The position numbers and the translations under genes are program-made. Below are positions 1-8,910 of a stretch of DNA of 11,591 bases, in pieces. The stretch is from Dehalococcoidia bacterium. Lineage in GTDB: Bacteria; Chloroflexota; Dehalococcoidia; UBA2979. The notes under the pieces are model-generated. The model was given only the letters and a program-made list of their open reading frames with translations. It was not told where the DNA came from and made no database searches. Within the stretch, counting starts at the first letter, position 1. Every line of letters starts with the position of its first letter. The DNA is taken from contig SCTU01000010.1 of NCBI GenBank assembly GCA_004297315.1, forward strand, positions 1-11,591, read 5' to 3'.

Positions 1-2
1 AA

Positions 3-1388
<1,386 letters not shown>

Positions 1389-1621
1389 CCGCCTCACCAG
1401 ATACACAGGAGACCGATTATCGGCTCGCGCCGCTAGCGACGACCGGCGGTATACTCCTGCCGCCTCACGGCATGCCCCATTCCCGGGCCCAACGGGCCGC
1501 CTCGCGTGACGTCGCGCGGCGGCAGTCGCGGGAAGGGGGCCGCGAGCGCTCCTCGGCCCCGGCGGACGAGCGTGCGCGGCGACCAGAGGGCCGCTTCAGC
1601 CTCGTCGGAGGAGCGCCCTGT
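1389..1621 (+). promoter_or_regulatory. Non-coding leader between the carboxylase gene and icd
   Basis: This 233-base gap contains no convincing gene. A TATACT hexamer at 1450-1455 resembles a -10 box, but no good -35 lies about 17 bases upstream, so a promoter here is only possible. The 10-mer GCCGCCTCAC occurs twice, at 1388-1397 (overlapping the carboxylase stop) and at 1459-1468 (just after TATACT). Small hairpins can form at 1445-1464 (GGCGG/CCGCC) and 1486-1498 (GGCCC-AAC-GGGCC). Neither has a following T-run, so neither looks like an intrinsic terminator. The size of the gap against the tight spacing downstream suggests icd starts its own transcript. Confidence 0.4.
1607..1613 (+). promoter_or_regulatory. 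Ribosome binding site of icd that decides its start
   Basis: GGAGGAG lies 8 bases before the ATG at 1622. This is the strongest Shine-Dalgarno in the leader and supports that ATG over the upstream in-frame ATG at 1472, which has none. Its 5' part can pair with CCTC at 1600-1603 in a four-pair stem with a GTCG loop (1600-1611). Confidence 0.75.
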
Positions 1622-2839
1622 ATGGCCAAGATTCCCGTAAAGAACGCTGTCGCTGAACTCGACGGCGACGAGATGACCCGCATCATCTGGGGGTTCATCA
1701 AGGACCGCCTGATCCTCCCTTACCTCGACATCAAGCTCGACTACTACGACCTGAGCATCCAGCACCGCGACGAGACCAACGACCAGGTCACCGTCGATTC
1801 GGCGAACGCGATCAAGCGGCTCGGCGTGGGCGTGAAGTGCGCGACCATCACGCCGGACGAGGCGCGCGTGAAGGAGTTCAACCTGAAGGAGATGTGGAAG
1901 TCCCCCAACGGGACGATCCGCAACATCCTTGGCGGCACCGTCTTCCGCGAGCCGATCATCTGCACCAACATCCCGCGCCTCATCCCCGGCTGGACCGAGC
2001 CGATCGTCGTCGGCCGCCACGCCTACGGTGACCAGTACCGCGCGACCGACGTGAAGACGAAGGGCGCGGGCACGCTGTCCATGACCTTCACGCCCGCGGA
2101 CGGCCGCACCCCGCAGTCGTGGGAGGTGATGAAGTTCGTCGACGACGGCATCGCGATGGCGATGTACAACACCGACGAGTCGATCCGCGGGTTCGCGCAG
2201 GCGTGCTTCAACTACGCGCTGCAACGCAACTACCCGATGTACCTGTCAACGAAGAACACGATCCTGAAGGCCTACGACGGCCGCTTCAAGGACATCTTCG
2301 AGGAGGTCTACCACGCCGACTTCAAGGCGCGGATGGACGCGCAGAAGCTCACCTACGAGCACCGCCTGATCGACGACATGGTGGCCTCCGTCCTCAAGTG
2401 GAGCGGCGGCATCGTCTGGGCATGCAAGAACTACGACGGCGACGTGCAGTCGGACATCGTCGCCCAGGGGTTCGGCTCGCTGGGGATGATGTCGTCGGTC
2501 CTGCTGACGCCGGACGGCTCCACCGTCGAGGCCGAGGCGGCACACGGCACGGTCACGCGTCACTACCGCGAGCACCAGGCCGGCCGTGCCACGTCGACGA
2601 ACCCGATCGCATCGATCTTCGCGTGGACGCGAGGTCTCGCCCACCGCGCCAAGCTGGACGACAACCGCGACCTTGCGGCCTTCGCGACGGCGCTGGAGAA
2701 GGTCTGCGTCGCGACGGTCGAGGGCGGCCAGATGACGAAGGACCTCGCAATACTCGTCGGGCCGGACCAGCCCTGGCTGACGACACAGGAATTCCTCGCG
2801 GCGCTGGACACCAACCTCCAGGCGGCGATGAAGGCCTAG
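1622..2839 (+). CDS. icd: NADP-dependent isocitrate dehydrogenase, eukaryote-type homodimeric
   Basis: This enzyme decarboxylates isocitrate to 2-oxoglutarate with reduction of NADP in the cytoplasmic TCA cycle. The 405-residue product matches the dimeric NADP-IDH family that includes human IDH1/2, not the E. coli Icd family. The N-terminal signature is LDGDEMTRIIW (13-23). Substrate-site residues fall at almost the same numbers as in human IDH1: S94 and R100 in WKSPNGTIRN, R109, R132 in GRHAYGDQYR, Y139, and K211 in STKNTILK. Metal ligands lie in IDDMVA (D251/D252) and YDGDVQSD (D274/D278). The NADP-binding segment is HGTVTRHYR (308-316). The ATG at 1622 is chosen for its GGAGGAG site and because family proteins begin there; an upstream in-frame ATG would add an unconserved Arg-rich tail. 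It is followed after 81 bases by mdh. Stop is TAG. Confidence 0.97.
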   Translation: MAKIPVKNAVAELDGDEMTRIIWGFIKDRLILPYLDIKLDYYDLSIQHRDETNDQVTVDSANAIKRLGVGVKCATITPDEARVKEFNLKEMWKSPNGTIRNILGGTVFREPIICTNIPRLIPGWTEPIVVGRHAYGDQYRATDVKTKGAGTLSMTFTPADGRTPQSWEVMKFVDDGIAMAMYNTDESIRGFAQACFNYALQRNYPMYLSTKNTILKAYDGRFKDIFEEVYHADFKARMDAQKLTYEHRLIDDMVASVLKWSGGIVWACKNYDGDVQSDIVAQGFGSLGMMSSVLLTPDGSTVEAEAAHGTVTRHYREHQAGRATSTNPIASIFAWTRGLAHRAKLDDNRDLAAFATALEKVCVATVEGGQMTKDLAILVGPDQPWLTTQEFLAALDTNLQAAMKA

Positions 2840-2920
2840 CGTCCACCTCCAACCACTACACAGAAAGCGCGGTCTCGGCGGAGCGTTTCCGACGCGAGGC
2901 TTGCGGAGAAGGGAACCTCA

Positions 2921-3853
2921 ATGCGCCAGAAGGTCACGATCGTCGGAGCCGGCAACACCGGGGCGACGATGGGCCAGATCCTCGCCGCCCGCGGCTACGC
3001 GGACGTCGTGCTGATCGACATCGTCGAAGGCCTGCCCCAGGGCAAGGCGCTCGACATCGCGGAGTCGGCGCCGTGGTCGCGGACGTCAGCCTCGATCCGC
3101 GGCACGAACGACTGGGCGGACACCGCGGGCTCCGAGGTTGTCGTGATCACGTCGGGTGTGGCCCGCAAGCCCGGCATGACGCGCGAGGACCTCTTGAGCG
3201 TCAATGCCGGCATCGTCCGTTCCGTCGTCGGGCAGGCGGCGAAGCACTCGCCGAACGCGACACTGGTCATTTTCGCGAACCCGATGGACGCGATGTGTCA
3301 CGTGGCGATCGAGGCCTCCGGGTTCCCGCGTGAGCGCGTGGTCGGCCAGGGCGGGATGCTCGACACGGCCCGCTACCGCACCTTCATCGCGATGGAGACG
3401 AAGGCCTCGGTGAAGGACGTCTCCGCGTGGGTGCTCGGCGGCCACACCGAGGCGACGATGGTGCCGCTGACCTCGAACGCGACCGTCGGTGGCGTGCCGC
3501 TGACGCAACTGTTGCCGGCCGCGCAGGTAGAGGCGGTGGCGAACCGCACGAAGCGCGGCGGCGCGGAGATCGTCGACCTCCTGAAGACGGGCTCGGCGTT
3601 CGTCGCCCCGGCTGTGGCCACGATCGACATGGTGGACTCCATCCTCCTCGACGAGCAGCGGATCATCCCCTGCTGCACGCTGTTGAACGGCCAGTGGGGC
3701 ATCAAGGACGCCTTCGTCGGCGCCCCGGTGCTCCTCGGCAAGGGCGGCATCCAGAAGGTGTTCGAGATCCCCGTCTCCGACGCGGAGCGCGAGGCGATCG
3801 TCGCCGCTGGCGTCGCCGTGAAGGAACTGGTCGCTGCGACCCCGAAGGGCTAG
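2921..3853 (+). CDS. mdh: Malate dehydrogenase, LDH-like family
   Basis: This enzyme oxidises malate to oxaloacetate with NAD. The 310 residues are full length for the LDH-like (type 3) bacterial MDH family, as in Chloroflexus. The Rossmann dinucleotide motif GAGNTGAT is at 9-16, with Asp33 at the end of beta-2 (LIDI) indicating NAD over NADP. The mobile substrate loop ARKPGMTRED (81-90) supplies R82 and R88, where Arg rather than Gln at the discriminating site indicates malate over lactate. NP at 120-121, D148 and R151 in GMLDTARYR, and the catalytic H175 are present. The loop after H175 reads GGHTEATMVP where the usual form is GGHGDxMVP, a variant with an inserted residue. GGAGAAGG at 2905-2912 is a good ribosome binding site 8 bases before the ATG. 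fumC begins 4 bases after the TAG stop, so the two are almost certainly co-transcribed. Confidence 0.96.
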   Translation: MRQKVTIVGAGNTGATMGQILAARGYADVVLIDIVEGLPQGKALDIAESAPWSRTSASIRGTNDWADTAGSEVVVITSGVARKPGMTREDLLSVNAGIVRSVVGQAAKHSPNATLVIFANPMDAMCHVAIEASGFPRERVVGQGGMLDTARYRTFIAMETKASVKDVSAWVLGGHTEATMVPLTSNATVGGVPLTQLLPAAQVEAVANRTKRGGAEIVDLLKTGSAFVAPAVATIDMVDSILLDEQRIIPCCTLLNGQWGIKDAFVGAPVLLGKGGIQKVFEIPVSDAEREAIVAAGVAVKELVAATPKG

Positions 3854-3857
3854 ACCG

Positions 3858-5243
3858 ATGGCGATGCGCACTGAGACCGACACGTTCGGGCCGATCGAGG
3901 TCCCCGGAGAGAAATACTGGGGGGCGCAGACCCAGCGCTCGCTGGAGAACTTCAAGATCGGCATCGAGCGGATGCCCCGACCGCTGATCCGCGGCATGGG
4001 GATCGTGAAGTACTGCTCCGCTGAGGTGAACGAGGACCTCGGCAAGATCGACCCGGATCGCGCCGGCGCGATGAAGCGCGCCGCGCGCGAGGTCATCGAC
4101 GGAGCGCTCGACGACCACTTCCCGCTGGTCGTGTGGCAGACCGGCTCCGGCACGCAGAGCAACATGAACGTGAACGAGGTTATCTCGAACCGCGCGATCG
4201 AGATGATGGGCGGGGTGATGGGCTCGAAGCAGCCGGTCCACCCGAACGACCACGTGAACATGTCGCAGTCCTCGAACGACACGTTCCCGGGGGCGATGAG
4301 CGTGGCCACGGCCGAGCAAGTCGTCCACCATTTGATCCCCGCGCTCGCCTACCTGCGCGAGGCCCTCGCCGCCAAGGTGCGCGAGTTCGACACGATCGTG
4401 AAGATCGGCCGGACGCATCTGATGGACGCCGTGCCGCTGACGCTCGGCCAGGAGTTCTCCGGCTACGTGCAGCAGGTCGCCTACGGCATCGCACGCGTGG
4501 AGTCCACGCTGCCGAGGCTCTACGAGCTGGCCCTGGGCGGCACCGCGGTGGGCACGGGGCTGAACACGCACCCCGAGTACGCCGTGCGCGTCGCCGACAA
4601 GATCCGGGCATTCACCGGCCTGCCCTTCGTGACCGCGCCGAACAAGTTCGAGTCGCTGGCGGCGCACGACGCGCAGGTGGAACTGGCTGGCCAGCTGAAC
4701 ACCATCGCCGTGTCGTTGATGAAGGTCGCGAACGACATCCGCATGCTCGGGTCCGGCCCACGCGCCGGCCTCGGCGAGTTGATGCTGCCGGAAAACGAGC
4801 CCGGTTCCAGCATCATGCCGGGCAAGGTGAACCCGACGCAGTGCGAAGCAATGACGATGGTGTGCGCGCAGGTGATGGGGAACGCCGTGAGCGCCTCCAT
4901 CGGCGGCGCCACGGGCCACTTCGAGTTGAACGTCTTCAAGCCGGTGATCATCTACAACAACCTGCAGAGTATCCGGCTGCTGGGCGACGCCGCCCGCTCG
5001 TTCACGGACAACTGCGTCGTAGGCATCCAGGCAAACGAACGCCGCATCCGCGAGCTCATGGAGTCCTCGCTGATGCTCGTGACGGCGCTCAACCCGCACA
5101 TCGGTTACGACAACGCGGCGAAGATCGCGAAGAAGGCCCACCACGAGGGCACGACGCTCCGCGAGGCGGCGCTGTCGCTCGGCCTCGTCACCGACGAGCA
5201 GTTCCGCGAGTGGATCAAGCCGGAGGAAATGACGAAGCCGTAG
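3858..5243 (+). CDS. fumC: Class II fumarate hydratase
   Basis: This enzyme reversibly hydrates fumarate to L-malate, making the substrate of the adjacent mdh product. The 461 residues are the normal length for oxygen-stable, iron-free tetrameric FumC. The fumarase/aspartase superfamily signature GSSIMPGKVNPTQ is at 316-328, and S318 is the catalytic base position. GSGTQSNMNVNE lies at 96-107, SSNDTFP at 138-144, and GRTHLMDAVPLTLGQE at 184-199 contains H187, matching E. coli H188. The C-terminal KIAKKAHHEGTTLREAAL and WIKPEEM are typical FumC rather than aspartase. Only 4 bases separate it from the mdh stop, and the ribosome binding site is weak (AAGGG in the mdh end), suggesting translational coupling. 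A second ATG two codons in (3864) is an equally possible start. The TAG stop lies 9 bases from the stop of a convergent small gene. Confidence 0.97.
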   Translation: MAMRTETDTFGPIEVPGEKYWGAQTQRSLENFKIGIERMPRPLIRGMGIVKYCSAEVNEDLGKIDPDRAGAMKRAAREVIDGALDDHFPLVVWQTGSGTQSNMNVNEVISNRAIEMMGGVMGSKQPVHPNDHVNMSQSSNDTFPGAMSVATAEQVVHHLIPALAYLREALAAKVREFDTIVKIGRTHLMDAVPLTLGQEFSGYVQQVAYGIARVESTLPRLYELALGGTAVGTGLNTHPEYAVRVADKIRAFTGLPFVTAPNKFESLAAHDAQVELAGQLNTIAVSLMKVANDIRMLGSGPRAGLGELMLPENEPGSSIMPGKVNPTQCEAMTMVCAQVMGNAVSASIGGATGHFELNVFKPVIIYNNLQSIRLLGDAARSFTDNCVVGIQANERRIRELMESSLMLVTALNPHIGYDNAAKIAKKAHHEGTTLREAALSLGLVTDEQFREWIKPEEMTKP

Positions 5244-5252
5244 GGCAGGCGG

Positions 5253-5450
5253 TCAGTCGCGGCGGGAATGCCGCTGCTCCCACGCCAGCACGAAGCCGAC
5301 CGTGAGGCCGGCCGCGACGCCGACAGGCGCGCTGGCGAAGGCGACCCCGACTGCGAGGCCAACCGCTACTCCGGCCGCAGCGGGCGCCCAGTATCCGGGC
5401 AGACGGGCGCGTTCCCCTCGGCGGCGGGGCCCGGGCTCAGGCCGCGACAC
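5253..5450 (-). CDS. Small predicted membrane protein after sdhB, unrecognised
   Basis: I do not recognise this 65-residue product. It begins with GTG, 9 bases after the sdhB stop, and has no clear Shine-Dalgarno, so it would depend on coupling to sdhB. The N-terminus is basic and Pro-rich (1-18). Two hydrophobic stretches rich in Gly, Ala and Val follow at about 21-39 and 42-57, then a charged tail WEQRHSRRD, giving a helical hairpin. Codon third positions are mostly G or C, like its neighbours, and it fills the space between sdhB and fumC almost exactly. It could be an accessory or assembly factor for the membrane-bound succinate dehydrogenase, an unrelated AtpZ-like small membrane protein, or a spurious frame in GC-rich DNA. 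Stop is TGA. Confidence 0.5.
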   Translation of the reverse strand: MSRPEPGPRRRGERARLPGYWAPAAAGVAVGLAVGVAFASAPVGVAAGLTVGFVLAWEQRHSRRD

Positions 5451-5459
5451 GGGTGGGGA

Positions 5460-6209
5460 CTACTTCTTGTTGCCGCCGAAGACCTTGCGCACCAGCGCCC
5501 GCACCGGGTCGTAGTACTCGTCTACGCGGCGCTCTTTGAGCGGGATGATCGCATTGTCCGTGATGTGGATGCCCTCCGGGCAGACCTCGGTGCAGCATTT
5601 GGTGATGTTGCAGTAGTCGAGGCCGAAGCCGTGGGCGATGGTGGCGGAACTCGGGTTCTGGTCCAGTGGGTGCATCGCCACGTTCGCCAGTTGGGTGAAG
5701 AAGCGGGGCCCGGCGAAGACGCCCTGGTTCTCCGGGTGGTCACGGATGACGTGGCATACGTCCTGGCAGATGAAGCACTCGATGCATTTGCGGAACTCTT
5801 GCTCGCGGTCGATGTCGATCTGATGCATCCGCCGGTGGCCGTCGGCGTCAGGCGCGCTGAGCTTGATCTCGGGCATGGTCTGCGCGACCCGGAAGTTCCA
5901 CGACACATCCGTGACCAGGTCGCGGATGAGGGGGAAGGTCTTCAAGGGGGCGATGGTGATCGTCTCGCCCTCTTCGAACGAACCCATCTGCGTCATGCAC
6001 TGGAGCTTCGGCTTGCCATTGATCTCGGCGCTGCACGACCCGCACTTGCCGGCCTTGCAGTTCCAGCGGACGGCGAGGTCGCCGGCCTGTGTCGCCTGCA
6101 GGCGGTGGACGACGTCGAGGACGACCATGCCTTCTTCGTACTCGACGTCGTAGTCGACGTACTGGCCGTCGTCTTTGCCACGCCAGACCCTGAGATGTGC
6201 TTGCGACAT
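5460..6209 (-). CDS. sdhB: Succinate dehydrogenase iron-sulfur subunit
   Basis: This subunit passes electrons from the SdhA flavin to the membrane subunit through three iron-sulfur clusters. The 249 residues match the length of the mycobacterial Sdh1 subunit. The N-terminal ferredoxin domain binds [2Fe-2S] through C51, C56, C59 and C71 (WNCKAGKCGSC and LQC). The C-terminal domain has CIECFICQDVC (142-152) and CNITKCCTEVCP (200-211). By spacing against E. coli, C142, C145, C148 and C210 hold [4Fe-4S], and C152, C200 and C206 hold [3Fe-4S]. An extra C205 is next to a ligand. The ATG is 4 bases downstream of the sdhA stop, and GGAG inside the end of sdhA serves as ribosome binding site. Stop is TAG. 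I see no intrinsic terminator directly after it. Confidence 0.97.
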   Translation of the reverse strand: MSQAHLRVWRGKDDGQYVDYDVEYEEGMVVLDVVHRLQATQAGDLAVRWNCKAGKCGSCSAEINGKPKLQCMTQMGSFEEGETITIAPLKTFPLIRDLVTDVSWNFRVAQTMPEIKLSAPDADGHRRMHQIDIDREQEFRKCIECFICQDVCHVIRDHPENQGVFAGPRFFTQLANVAMHPLDQNPSSATIAHGFGLDYCNITKCCTEVCPEGIHITDNAIIPLKERRVDEYYDPVRALVRKVFGGNKK

Positions 6210-6213
6210 GGCC

Positions 6214-8004
6214 CTACTCCTCGAACAGTTTCTTCAGTTCGTCGGGCATCACGGGCAGCGGCTCCTGGGCGACGCCCACCTCCGAGCCGCGCAGTCGGAC
6301 CACCACATTCACCTTGCCGAAGTCGGCGCTCGTGCCGGGGAAGTCGTCGCGAGTGTGTCCGCCACGGCTTTCCTTGCGCTCGATCGCGGCGCGGGTGATC
6401 GCCTCCGCGACATACAGCATGTGCTCCATGTCCAGCGCGAGGTGCCAGCCGGGGTTGTACTGGATGTTGCCCTCGACCTGCACCTGTGTCAGGCGTTCGC
6501 GCAGGTCGGCGATCTTCGCGAGCGCCTGCTTCATCTCGCTCTCTGTGCGGATGATGCCCACGTTCACGTGCATGCACTCCTGGAGTTCGCGATGCAAGGT
6601 GTACGGGTTGTCACGCGTGCCCGCGAAGGGTTTGCGGATCGCCTCGGTACGCTCGGCGACCTGGCCCTGGTCGACCGCCGGCAGCCCACCGGTCTGCCCC
6701 AGGGCATACTTCGCCGCGTGCTCGCCGGCGCGCCGCCCGAAGACGACGAGGTCTGAGAGCGAGTTTCCCCCGAGGCGGTTGGATCCGTGCATGCCGCCCG
6801 CGACCTCGCCGGCCGCATACAGGCCGGGGACGGTCGAAGCCGCCGTCTCGGCGTCCACCCGGACACCACCCATCGCGTAGTGCGCGGTCGGGCCGATCTC
6901 CATCGGCTCCTTCGTGATGTCCACGCCGGCCAGCTGCATGAACTGGTGGTACATCGAGGGCAGCCGGCGCTTGATGTACTCCGGGCTACGGCGCGACGCG
7001 ATGTCGAGGAAGACGCCGCCGTGGGGCGTGCCCCGTCCCGCCTTGACCTCCGCGTTGATCGCGCGCGCGACCTCGTCCCGAGGGAGCAGGTCCGGCGTGC
7101 GCCGGGCGTTGACTTTGTCGTCGTACCAGCGGTCGGCTTCCTCGATCGTGTCGGCCGTCTCCGCCGCGAACATCGGCGGGATGTAGTTGAACATGAAGCG
7201 TTCGCCGCTGGTGTTCTTCAGCGTGCCGCCGTCGCCACGGACGCCCTCCGTCACGAGGAGGCCGCGCACGGAAGGCGGCCAGACCATCCCGGTGGGGTGG
7301 AACTGCACGAACTCCATGTCAATCATGTCGGCGCCGGCCTGCATCGCGAGCGAGTGGCCGTCGCCGGTGCCCTCCCAGGAATTGGAGGTGATCGAGAAGA
7401 TCTTGCCGAGGCCGCCGGTCGCGATCACGATCGCCTTCGCGCGGAACAGCACCATCTGGCCCGACTCACGCCAGTACCCGAGCGCGCCCGAGACGCGGTC
7501 ACCGTCCTTCAGCAGGCGGTTGATCGTGCACTCCTGGTAGACGTCGATGCCGCGATGCACGGCGTGCTGCTGCAGCGTGCGGATCATCTCCAGGCCGGTG
7601 CGGTCGCCGACGTGGGCGAGGCGGGCGTAGCGGTGGCCGCCGAAGTCGCGCTGCAGGATGCGGCCGTCCGCGGTGCGGTCGAAGAGCGCGCCCCACTCCT
7701 CGAGTTCCTTGACCCGGTCAGGGGCCTCCTGCGCGTGGATCTGGGCCATGCGCCAGTTGTTCAGCATCTTGCCGCCGCGCATGGTGTCGCGGAAGTGGAC
7801 CCGCCAGTTGTCCTCGGAATAGACGTTGCCCATGGCGGCGGCGATACCGCCCTCGGCCATGACAGTGTGCGCTTTGCCCAGCAGCGACTTGCAGATCAGT
7901 CCCGTGCGGGCGCCCGTCGCGGACGACTCGACCGCTGCGCGGAGTCCGGCGCCGCCGGCGCCAATGACGAGTACGTCGTACTCGTGAGTCTCGATGTCAG
8001 CCAT
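6214..8004 (-). CDS. sdhA: Succinate dehydrogenase flavoprotein subunit
   Basis: This is the catalytic subunit that oxidises succinate to fumarate with covalently bound FAD. It has 596 residues. The FAD Rossmann motif is VIGAGGAGLRAA (13-24). The flavinylation site is H46 in GKAHTVMAEGGI. Active-site residues can be matched to E. coli: H236 in QFHPTG, catalytic R309 in LLPRDEVARAI, H375 in AHYAMGGV, and R410 in GSNRLGGNSL. The second FAD contact GLYAAGEVAGGMHG is at 394-407. The C-terminal part has RGGHTRDDFP (547-556), the usual family feature. GGAGGTGA lies directly before the ATG. It sits 39 bases after sdhC and 4 bases before sdhB, so sdhC-sdhA-sdhB is one operon. It is soluble and expected on the cytoplasmic face. 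The direction (SDH rather than fumarate reductase) is inferred from the nearby oxidative TCA genes. Stop is TAG. Confidence 0.97.
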   Translation of the reverse strand: MADIETHEYDVLVIGAGGAGLRAAVESSATGARTGLICKSLLGKAHTVMAEGGIAAAMGNVYSEDNWRVHFRDTMRGGKMLNNWRMAQIHAQEAPDRVKELEEWGALFDRTADGRILQRDFGGHRYARLAHVGDRTGLEMIRTLQQHAVHRGIDVYQECTINRLLKDGDRVSGALGYWRESGQMVLFRAKAIVIATGGLGKIFSITSNSWEGTGDGHSLAMQAGADMIDMEFVQFHPTGMVWPPSVRGLLVTEGVRGDGGTLKNTSGERFMFNYIPPMFAAETADTIEEADRWYDDKVNARRTPDLLPRDEVARAINAEVKAGRGTPHGGVFLDIASRRSPEYIKRRLPSMYHQFMQLAGVDITKEPMEIGPTAHYAMGGVRVDAETAASTVPGLYAAGEVAGGMHGSNRLGGNSLSDLVVFGRRAGEHAAKYALGQTGGLPAVDQGQVAERTEAIRKPFAGTRDNPYTLHRELQECMHVNVGIIRTESEMKQALAKIADLRERLTQVQVEGNIQYNPGWHLALDMEHMLYVAEAITRAAIERKESRGGHTRDDFPGTSADFGKVNVVVRLRGSEVGVAQEPLPVMPDELKKLFEE

Positions 8005-8043
8005 CTCACCTCCGAGGGTTGCGGCCGTCCGTCCTGGCAGTCC

Positions 8044-8814
8044 CTAGAAGTTCGTCCAGGTGTTGATGTCGGTGACCGCGCCGCTGGCGACCAGGTGCAC
8101 GTACAGGTCGGCGAGGCCGACGCTGATGAGGCTTGCCCACGCCCACCCGCGGTGGTGCTCGTTCCAGAGCGTCTGGATTTCCCAGACGCGCCGCCGGCTG
8201 CGAGTGACGGCGGAGCAGGAGAAGCAGTTCAGGCCGCCGCCCACGATGTGCCGGAGCGAGTTGCACGACAGGGTGAACATCATCAGGAGGAAGGCGTTTA
8301 CGACGAGGAGCACCGAGCCGACGCCGACGCCGAAGCCCTCGCCCTCCAGCCAGAACGACTTCACGGCGCCGTACCAGAGGATGGGGATGAAGAGCAGCGC
8401 CACATAGAGGAAGAACCGGTGCGCGTTCTGGAGGATGAGCGGGAACTTGCTCTCGCCGCTGTAGGACTTCGCGGGCTCGGCCACGGCGCATGCCGGCGGG
8501 CTCATGAGGTACGAACGGTAGTAGGCCTTGCGGTAGTAATAGCAGGTCGTCCGGAAGCCGAGCGGAGCCCACAGGATGAAGACGGCGGGCGAAATCCACT
8601 CGGGCACCCAGCCTGGCTTGATCAGCGGCTCGAAGAACGGCGAGAGGTAGGGGCCCGCCTCGTAGCTCCAGGAGTTACCGAGTAGTAACGCAGAGACTGT
8701 CGAATAGATGATGAAAATGAGGAGGCCGCCACCGAGGAGCGCGGGCTCAAACCACCAGCGGTCCAGTCGTTGTGTCCGCCCGTACCGCCGCTGAACTTCG
8801 GTTGCCTGCGCCAT
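8044..8814 (-). CDS. sdhC: Succinate dehydrogenase membrane anchor subunit, mycobacterial Sdh1-like (type F)
   Basis: This is the single membrane subunit carrying electrons from SdhB to quinone. About five hydrophobic helices are visible in the 256-residue form: roughly 26-46, 75-94, 134-154, 162-183 and 222-243. Single-subunit anchors of this size, with SPPACAVAEP (105-114) between helices 2 and 3, resemble the mycobacterial Sdh1 SdhC. The published M. smegmatis Sdh1 structure has a membrane-embedded Rieske-type [2Fe-2S] cluster and three subunits. Candidate ligands here are C91, H132, C184 and H189 (the last two in SCNSLRHIVGG); this assignment is inference. C109 and a CFSC pair (197-200) are further cysteines. 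The start is taken at the ATG at 8814 because GAGAGG lies 9 bases upstream. An in-frame ATG at 8880 has no such site and lies almost at the predicted transcription start. Stop is TAG. Confidence 0.9.
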   Translation of the reverse strand: MAQATEVQRRYGRTQRLDRWWFEPALLGGGLLIFIIYSTVSALLLGNSWSYEAGPYLSPFFEPLIKPGWVPEWISPAVFILWAPLGFRTTCYYYRKAYYRSYLMSPPACAVAEPAKSYSGESKFPLILQNAHRFFLYVALLFIPILWYGAVKSFWLEGEGFGVGVGSVLLVVNAFLLMMFTLSCNSLRHIVGGGLNCFSCSAVTRSRRRVWEIQTLWNEHHRGWAWASLISVGLADLYVHLVASGAVTDINTWTNF

Positions 8815-8885
8815 ACCGCTGCGCCTCTCATCACTCGGCCGGATCGCGTCGCCAAGCATGTCGCGAAGAGCCCGAGGCATCCGCC

Positions 8886-8910
8886 GTGCTGACTATTGTG
8901 TGATCGGCAC
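8886..8910 (-). repeat. Imperfect inverted repeat over the sdh promoter, possible operator
   Basis: GTGCTGA (8886-8892) and TCGGCAC (8904-8910) are inverted copies matching at 6 of 7 positions, separated by 11 bases. The half-site centres are 18 bases apart. The repeat covers the -10 hexamer and part of the spacer, where a dimeric repressor would block RNA polymerase. No regulator gene is next to it, and I do not recognise the motif. Confidence 0.3.

Noticed and set aside
1472..1621. In-frame N-terminal extension of the isocitrate dehydrogenase by 50 residues
   Set aside because: Arg-rich, unlike any IDH N-terminus, no ribosome binding site at the ATG at 1472; the ATG at 1622 has GGAGGAG and the family N-terminus.
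3086..5144. Long open frames on the minus strand opposite mdh and fumC
   Set aside because: They are antisense to strongly conserved enzymes, show no recognisable motifs and no ribosome binding sites.
5244..5252. Shared bidirectional terminator between fumC and the convergent small gene
   Set aside because: The gap is only 9 bases, and I see no strong stem with flanking A/T runs around it.
6787..8685. 632-codon open frame on the plus strand opposite sdhA and sdhC
   Set aside because: Composition is Arg/Val/Asp/His-rich without domains and it mirrors the highly conserved sdhA and sdhC genes; a typical antisense shadow in high-GC DNA.
8815..8880. Upstream ATG of sdhC adding 22 residues
   Set aside because: No ribosome binding site, and it lies about 5 bases from the predicted transcription start; the ATG at 8814 has GAGAGG 9 bases upstream. 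Leaderless translation cannot be fully excluded.
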